Shown here: in pieces, positions 12,765-17,634 of the stretch
Numbering within the stretch: position 1 is the stretch's first letter
Layout of the letters: the number at the start of each line of letters is the position of its first letter
NCBI GenBank assembly: GCA_039916225.1
Contig: JBDSLU010000505.1
Coordinates: 1-17,634 of the forward strand
Source of the DNA: JBDSLU01 sp039916225
Lineage (GTDB): Bacteria; Acidobacteriota; Vicinamibacteria; Vicinamibacterales; Vicinamibacteraceae
Length of the DNA: 17,634 nucleotides
Direction of reading: 5' to 3'
Notes under the pieces: model-generated
Databases searched by the model: none
Told to the model about the DNA's origin: nothing
What the model saw: only the letters and a program-made list of their open reading frames with translations
Made by a program: the position numbers and the translations under genes

Positions 12765-14189
12765 CTACAGCCGGAGGAAGCGGCGCATGCGGTCGAGGAG
12801 CGACTCGGACTGGGCGGCAAGGCCGGCTTCGTCCCGGGCGGCGGCCTGGGCGGACTCCAGGCCGGCGCGGCGGGTGACGACCAGGCGGCTGATGGCGGCG
12901 ATGGCCTCCGGCCGGCTCAGGACGACGTCGCGCAGAGCGTCGGCGTCGATTTCGAGCACCACGCTGTCGCGCGCCGCGGCGACGGTGGCGGTGCGCGGGT
13001 CGCCGGTCAGCAGCGACATCTCGCCGAAGACGCCGCCCGGCTGCGTCCGCGCCACCTCGCGGCCGTCGGGCTCGAGGCGGACGACGACCTCACCGCGATG
13101 GACGACGAAGAGCGAGCGTCCGGTCTCGCCCTGCCGGACGATGACCTCGCCGGCGCCGAAGACGCGCTCCATGGTCCGCGCGGCCAGCTGGGCGCGGGCC
13201 GCATCGTCGAGCACCGCGAACAGGTCGACGCGGCCGAGCGCCGTGGCGACGGCGTCCGAGGGCAGCGCGGCCGGTGTTTCATCGCGCGAGTACTCGATCT
13301 GGATGGGGTACGGGATCTCGATGCCGTGCCGCGCGAAGCTGTAGAAGATCGCCGTGCGCACCTCGTCGAGCGCGGCGTCCTCCTCGGCGAACTCGGCGAC
13401 CCAGAACTTGACGCGATAGACGATCGACGAGTTGCCGAAGTCGATGAGATGGACGACCGGCTTCGGCTCGCGCAGGGCGCGTGACGAGCGGTGTACCGCC
13501 TCGAACAGCGCCTCGCGCACCTCGTTCGGCCCCTTGCTGTAGGTGGCGCCGATGTCGATCGAGAAGCGCACCGGACGCACCGGTTCGTTGAAGTTGACGA
13601 TCGCTTCCTTCGAGATGACGCTGTTCGGCACGATCACGAAGGCGCCGGCGCGGGTCCGCAGCTTGGTCGCGCGCCAGGTGATCTCCTCGACCACGCCGAC
13701 GTGATCCCCGACCTTGATCCAGTGGCCGACGCGAAACGGCTTCTCGATCTGGATGGCCAGGCCGGCGATGGCGTTGCCGAGCGTGTCCTGGAGCGCGAAG
13801 CCGATCACTACGGCGCTGGCCGCGGACGCGGCGACGATGCCGGTGTCGCGCAGGACGAACGTCGTCGCCAGGAAGGTGAGGACGACGATGACCGCGTCCT
13901 GGACGATGTTCGGGAAGCGGGCCGACGGTCGATCGGTGAGGAACGGGTTGAGGAGGAGCGCGACCGTCGCGATGATGATCGCGAGCGCGACCAGCAGGTC
14001 GTCGAGCGCCGCCACCCCCGGCGGGATTGCCGCGGCCAGCTCCGGCACGCGCATCGCCACGGCGAGCGCCAGGCCCACCACGGCCACCACCGCCGCGAAG
14101 CGAAGCTTGCCCCGCGCGACCCGGTTACGGGTCGCGAACGACAGGGCGAGGGCGACGGCCGCCGTGGCCGCCGCCGTCACGAGGATCAC
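12765..14189 (-). CDS. MscS-family channel with C-terminal cyclic-nucleotide-binding domain
   Basis: The 474-residue protein has about four hydrophobic segments in residues 1-150. The MscS pore helix and beta domain follow: ASAVVIGFALQDTLGNAIAG (124-143), then EKPFRVGHWIKVGDHVGVVE (149-168) and VPNSVISKEAIVNF (187-200). About 319-440 is a cNMP-binding domain. Its phosphate cassette FGEMSLLTGDPRTATV at 388-403 keeps the glutamate (E390) and arginine (R399) that contact the cyclic phosphate and ribose. This architecture matches the bacterial cyclic-nucleotide-gated (bCNG) branch of the MscS superfamily. GTG at 14189 overlaps the protease stop by four bases, so it is translationally coupled. The class III adenylate cyclase two genes upstream in the same operon is a likely ligand source. 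Confidence 0.92.
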   Translation of the reverse strand: MILVTAAATAAVALALSFATRNRVARGKLRFAAVVAVVGLALAVAMRVPELAAAIPPGVAALDDLLVALAIIIATVALLLNPFLTDRPSARFPNIVQDAVIVVLTFLATTFVLRDTGIVAASAASAVVIGFALQDTLGNAIAGLAIQIEKPFRVGHWIKVGDHVGVVEEITWRATKLRTRAGAFVIVPNSVISKEAIVNFNEPVRPVRFSIDIGATYSKGPNEVREALFEAVHRSSRALREPKPVVHLIDFGNSSIVYRVKFWVAEFAEEDAALDEVRTAIFYSFARHGIEIPYPIQIEYSRDETPAALPSDAVATALGRVDLFAVLDDAARAQLAARTMERVFGAGEVIVRQGETGRSLFVVHRGEVVVRLEPDGREVARTQPGGVFGEMSLLTGDPRTATVAAARDSVVLEIDADALRDVVLSRPEAIAAISRLVVTRRAGLESAQAAARDEAGLAAQSESLLDRMRRFLRL

Positions 14190-15316
14190 GCCAGCTTGCC
14201 TTCCTTGCGGAAGGCGTCGATGTCGCTGCGCGACACGGTGACGCTGACCACGCCCGGGTTCGGGCCGCCCTTGGCGTCGACCTCCGGATCCAGCCCCCGC
14301 GCACCACCCGAGGCCACCGTCTGGCCCGACTTCTTCTCGCCGCCGCCGAGGCTGTCGGCGAGCCTGCCGAGGCCGAAGCCCTTTTTCTTGGGCTTCTCTT
14401 CCTCTTTCTTGCTGTCCTTGTCGTCGGCCTTCTTGCTGCTGCCGCCGCCCGACGCCAGGCCGGACGAACCGGCCGCGACGGTCGCGATCTGCGACTGTGG
14501 CACGGGCTTGTAGCTGATGAACTGCGTGAAGCGCGCCTCCAGCGTCACCGTGCTCGGCTTCTCCTTCTTCTCCTGTGACGCGAGCTTGTCGAGTCGTTCT
14601 TGCATCGCCGGGTGCGACGCGAACATGCCGCGCTTCTCGCTGGAGTTCTTGTTGCGATCGGTCAGGCGCTGCAGGAACGTGCGCAGGCCGTCCGGCTGGT
14701 AGCCGGCCTTGGCCGCCAGGTTCAGGCCGTCGTGGTCCGATTCGAGCTCCTCACCGCGGCCGAAGCCCTGGAGCGCGATGCTGGTCACCTGGTTGACCAG
14801 GCCGGCCGTGATGTCGCCGCCCTTGCCGCTCGCCGAGGCCGCGGTGTCGACGAAGCCGGCCTTCGACAGCGCCTTGACGGTGTGGTCCTCGACGACGTGG
14901 GTCAGCTCGTGGCCGAGCACGCCGGCCAGCTCCGACTCGTTGGCGATCAGCGCCAGGCAGCCCTTGGTGATGTGGACGTAGCCGCCGGGAGCGGCGAAGG
15001 CGTTGACCGCGTCGGTGTCGAGGACGATGAAGCGCCACGGGTAGTCGGGCTTCTTGCTGACCCGGGTCAGCACGCCGCCGACCAGCGCCACGTAGCGGTG
15101 CACGGCCGGGTCCTGCACCACCCCGAACTTCTTGCGGATGTTGGCGCTGACCTCGGCCCCGAGCTGCTGCTTCTCGGCCTCGGTGTAGATGGCGTCGTTG
15201 GCCTTCTTGGCCACTGCGAGGCCCTTCCCGATCTTGTCGAACTGCGCCGCTGCCGGCGACGCCAGCACGCCAAGTCCCACCACCGCGATCACGATCCGTG
15301 TCGTCAAACCCTTCAT
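14186..15316 (-). CDS. Secreted M48-family zinc metalloprotease with long C-terminal tail
   Basis: The 376-residue protein has a signal peptide (residues 1-25, ending SPAAAQ). An M48 domain follows. GHELTHVVEDH holds the HExxH zinc motif (H136, E137, H140), and ELESDHDGL supplies the third ligand, probably E192. The end, MFASHPAMQERLDKL, is typical of BepA/LoiP-like periplasmic proteases. After about residue 255 comes a family-atypical tail with a Lys/Glu/Asp-rich stretch (295-312) and a Gly-rich stretch. The role is probably envelope protein quality control. The ATG at 15316 has GAGGT about ten bases upstream and lies 25 bases after the cyclase stop. It sits between the cyclase and the channel, so all three are probably co-expressed. 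Confidence 0.9.
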   Translation of the reverse strand: MKGLTTRIVIAVVGLGVLASPAAAQFDKIGKGLAVAKKANDAIYTEAEKQQLGAEVSANIRKKFGVVQDPAVHRYVALVGGVLTRVSKKPDYPWRFIVLDTDAVNAFAAPGGYVHITKGCLALIANESELAGVLGHELTHVVEDHTVKALSKAGFVDTAASASGKGGDITAGLVNQVTSIALQGFGRGEELESDHDGLNLAAKAGYQPDGLRTFLQRLTDRNKNSSEKRGMFASHPAMQERLDKLASQEKKEKPSTVTLEARFTQFISYKPVPQSQIATVAAGSSGLASGGGSSKKADDKDSKKEEEKPKKKGFGLGRLADSLGGGEKKSGQTVASGGARGLDPEVDAKGGPNPGVVSVTVSRSDIDAFRKEGKLA

Positions 15317-15341
15317 CTATCGATATACCTCGCAACCGGTA

Positions 15342-17408
15342 CTATCGGCCCGGGACGGCATCGGCAGCAGTCCCGCCGGCCGGCGCCGGCCCGTCCACCA
15401 GGACCTCGAAGATCTCCACGGCGACGCTCTTGCCCTTGACCACGACGCTGCCGAGCGGGCGCATCGGCGGCGGCGCTTTCAGCAGCGCGACCGTGGCTGC
15501 GCTGATGATGATCGTCGTGCCTTTTTCCTTGTTGAGCGACTCGAGCCGGGCGCCCAGGTTCACCGCGTCGCCGATCACGGTATAGCTGCGGATCGACGCC
15601 GAGCCGATGTTGCCGGCGATCATCTCGCCGCTGTTGACGCCGATGCCGATGCCCAGTGCCGGCCGGCCTTCCTGGACCCAGCGGGCGTTCAGTACCTCGA
15701 GGGCCCGCACCATTTCGACGGCCGTCGCGACGGCGTGGTCGGCGTGGTCGGTGTCGTCGAGCGGCGCCCCGAACAGCGCCATCACCATGTCGCCGACGAA
15801 CTTGTCGATCGTGCCGTGGTTCTCGAAAACGACCTCGACCATGCGCGAGAAGTACTCGTTGAGCTGCGCAACCAGCGCTTCAGGATCGCCGCGCTCGGTC
15901 ATCGCGGTGAAGCCGCGCATGTCGGAGAACAGGACGCTCATCGTTCGCCGCCGCCCGCCGAGCTCGGCCAGTGCCGGGTTGGCGAGCACCTGATCGAACA
16001 CGTCCTTCGAGACGTAGCGCGAGAAGAGTTGCGTCACCTGTCGCTTGTCGCGGCCCTCGACGAAATACTGCCAGGCGAGGCCGCCGACCGACGAAAGGGC
16101 GATGCCGAGCAGGCCAGGCACCAGCGGCACCCACGTCCCGGCGCGGAAGACGGCGACCGACGCGACCGCGACCGCCGCGGCCAGCGCCAGCGTCGCAAGC
16201 GCGCCCCAGCGCATCGGCAGGAGCACCGTCAGGAAGGCGACCGTCAGGGCGAGGGCGGTGGTCAGGACCACGACCGCCCACGTCGGCGCCTTCACCAGCG
16301 CGGTGTGCGAGAGGAGCTGATCCATCACCGTCGCGTGGATCTGGGCGCCGGGGATCTTGCCGGTGGTGCCGAGCGGCGTGACGAAGACGTCGTGCAGGCC
16401 GGCGGCGGTCACGCCGACGAAGACGATGGCGTCCTTGAACACCGCCGGATCGACGCGCGGCTGGCGTCCGTTCTGCAGATCGTCTTCCGACAGGATCAGG
16501 TCGCCGAACGAGTAGGTGCGATAGGTCGGCCTGCCGTCGGCGCGGACGGCCGGCCCGCGGAAGCGGATGAGCGCGTGCAGCGCCTCGGCTGCGCCGGTTT
16601 CCCCAGGCAGCCGCGGCACCTCGAACGACAGCAGCGGCAGCCGGGCGTCGCCGGCGGCGAGGACGCGGCCGTCGAGGCGGACGGACGCTGGCGGCACGCG
16701 GGCCATCGCCAGATAGGCGGCCATCGCCAGCGACGGGACGGGATGGCCGGCGGAGCGCAGGAACGGCGTCGTGCGGCGCAGCGGTCCGTCGGTGTCGAGC
16801 ACGAACAGGTTGTGGCCCAGGCCGCGCGCGGCGTCGGCCAGCGTCTTGAACGGGGCGCGGACGATGGCCCGCTCTTCGAAGGCGCCGTCCAGGCGCAGGC
16901 CCGGGATCGCCGGCACGCGCTCCACGGCGGCGTCCTTGCCGGCCGCCGAGCCCTCGTAAGTGGCCTCCGCGAGCAGCACGACGTTGCCGGCCTTCTGCAC
17001 CGACTCGACGAAGGCGGCGTCCGATTCGGCGCCCGTCCACCGATCGCCGGCCACGTCGAAGCCGGAGCGGCCATCCGGTTCGAAGAAGCCGACGTCATAG
17101 CCGACGACCGCCGCCGGGCCGCGCGACAGATAGTCGATCAGGCCGCCGTGGAACAGCCGCGGCCACGGCCAGCGTCCGGCGACCGGTTCGAGGGCCCGCA
17201 GCGTCTGCTCGTCGATCTCGACGATGGCAATCCGCGGCGGCGCGCCGGCCGGCTCGATGGTCCGCCGCATCCGCAGGTCGTAGAGCGACCACTCGAACGT
17301 CTGGGCGATCGGGAGATGGGCGAGCACGAGCCCGAGGATGGTGGCGCCGAGGCCCAGGGCCAGGGCGGCGCGGACGGCGGTGGCGCGTCGGGAGAGGACA
17401 GGGGGCAT
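15342..17408 (-). CDS. CHASE2-domain class III adenylate cyclase
   Basis: The 688-residue protein starts with a membrane helix (about 13-32). An extracytoplasmic CHASE2 sensor (about 35-370) follows, then three hydrophobic helices (376-397, 402-421, 426-446) and a cytosolic class III cyclase domain (about 485-670). The catalytic set is complete: metal aspartates D496 (LFSDMRGFT) and D540 (DKFVGDMV), adenine-selecting K536 and D614 (VIGDAVN), and transition-state N617 and R621. The K/D pair predicts cAMP rather than cGMP. One chain carries all residues, so it acts as a homodimer. It is the first gene of an operon with the M48 protease and the cNMP-binding MscS channel. No clear promoter or ribosome site precedes the ATG in the 60-base divergent gap. 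Confidence 0.93.
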   Translation of the reverse strand: MPPVLSRRATAVRAALALGLGATILGLVLAHLPIAQTFEWSLYDLRMRRTIEPAGAPPRIAIVEIDEQTLRALEPVAGRWPWPRLFHGGLIDYLSRGPAAVVGYDVGFFEPDGRSGFDVAGDRWTGAESDAAFVESVQKAGNVVLLAEATYEGSAAGKDAAVERVPAIPGLRLDGAFEERAIVRAPFKTLADAARGLGHNLFVLDTDGPLRRTTPFLRSAGHPVPSLAMAAYLAMARVPPASVRLDGRVLAAGDARLPLLSFEVPRLPGETGAAEALHALIRFRGPAVRADGRPTYRTYSFGDLILSEDDLQNGRQPRVDPAVFKDAIVFVGVTAAGLHDVFVTPLGTTGKIPGAQIHATVMDQLLSHTALVKAPTWAVVVLTTALALTVAFLTVLLPMRWGALATLALAAAVAVASVAVFRAGTWVPLVPGLLGIALSSVGGLAWQYFVEGRDKRQVTQLFSRYVSKDVFDQVLANPALAELGGRRRTMSVLFSDMRGFTAMTERGDPEALVAQLNEYFSRMVEVVFENHGTIDKFVGDMVMALFGAPLDDTDHADHAVATAVEMVRALEVLNARWVQEGRPALGIGIGVNSGEMIAGNIGSASIRSYTVIGDAVNLGARLESLNKEKGTTIIISAATVALLKAPPPMRPLGSVVVKGKSVAVEIFEVLVDGPAPAGGTAADAVPGR

Positions 17409-17456
17409 GCTGGGCTGGGCCCGGGCGGGACCACGCGGCGCGCGCGGCCATTCGCC

Positions 17457-17471
17457 TACAATCGCGCCATG
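17457..17471 (+). promoter_or_regulatory. TACAAT -10 with leaderless ATG
   Basis: TACAAT at 17457-17462, spacer CGCGCC, ATG at 17469. With canonical spacing the transcript begins at the A of the start codon. No ribosome binding site is present. Confidence 0.55.
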
Positions 17472-17634
17472 CGGAAAGTAGCACGAAGCGTTGTTGCGCT
17501 CGGCGTGACGGCGGCCCTCGGCATCGGCGCCCTGGCCGTGGTGCGGGCCCAGCCCGCCGAACCGCTGTGGCAGGTGCGGCGCGCCGGCGACGGCTTCGAC
17601 GACGGTCGCGTCGCGGCGGCCCGCGACCTCGACC
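17469..17634 (+). CDS. Exported protein, N-terminal fragment (cut by the right edge)
   Basis: The first 55 residues are visible. MRKVARSV, a hydrophobic run (ALGVTAALGIGALAVV) and RAQPAE make a signal peptide cleaved near residue 28. The mature part begins EPLWQVRRAGDGFDDGRVAA. Too little remains to assign a family. It is divergent from the cyclase operon with a 60-base gap. The start is set by the signal peptide and by the -10 hexamer six bases upstream. Confidence 0.7.
   Translation, partial: MRKVARSVVALGVTAALGIGALAVVRAQPAEPLWQVRRAGDGFDDGRVAAARDLD

Noticed and set aside
15319..15326. TATCGATA palindrome just before the M48 start
   Set aside because: Eight bases only and overlapping the ribosome-site spacer; no sign of a second half-site. 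A -10 reading (GTATAT-N6-ATG) is possible, but the gene already has a ribosome site and operon context.

Overview
The window is a very GC-rich, gene-dense bacterial segment with strong third-position GC bias and many long spurious antisense frames. It carries about 17 protein genes, two of them cut by the window edges, and I saw no RNA gene, CRISPR array or insertion sequence. Secreted TPR proteins, a TPR-CHAT protein, an ECF sigma/zinc-finger anti-sigma pair and a CHASE2 cyclase together suggest a soil-type Acidobacteriota (Vicinamibacteria-like). That assignment is an inference from gene style, not from a marker gene.

Left part (1-4750). A secreted protein that runs off the left edge is divergent from an HxlR-type regulator. 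The regulator is followed by a complete MntA/HepT (MNT-HEPN) toxin-antitoxin pair. Convergent to that pair is a four-gene minus-strand operon, in transcription order: a proline-racemase-superfamily protein lacking both catalytic cysteines, an NAD-type SDR dehydrogenase, a SUKH (SMI1/KNR4) protein and a GNAT acetyltransferase. The gaps between these genes are only 9-13 bases.

Middle part (4879-11062, plus strand). A secreted TPR protein overlaps a small membrane-anchored protein by one base. A Tyr/Gly/Asp-rich secreted protein, a large exported TPR-CHAT protease-like protein and a second SDR follow. The second SDR meets the anti-sigma gene tail to tail with stop codons that abut in a TGATCA palindrome.

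Right part (11063-17634, mostly minus strand). An ECF sigma factor overlaps its anti-sigma gene by one base. Beyond it lies a three-gene operon: a CHASE2 adenylate cyclase, a secreted M48 metalloprotease with a long tail, and an MscS channel carrying a cyclic-nucleotide-binding domain. The last two overlap by four bases. The cyclase and the cNMP-binding channel in one transcript suggest a local second-messenger circuit, and this is the most interesting system here. A divergent secreted protein begins at the right edge.

A recurring promoter design is visible: a TANNNT-like -10 hexamer followed by 6-7 bases and then directly by ATG or GTG, which predicts leaderless mRNAs for several genes. Genes inside operons, and a few others, instead carry Shine-Dalgarno-like sequences or overlap the preceding gene.
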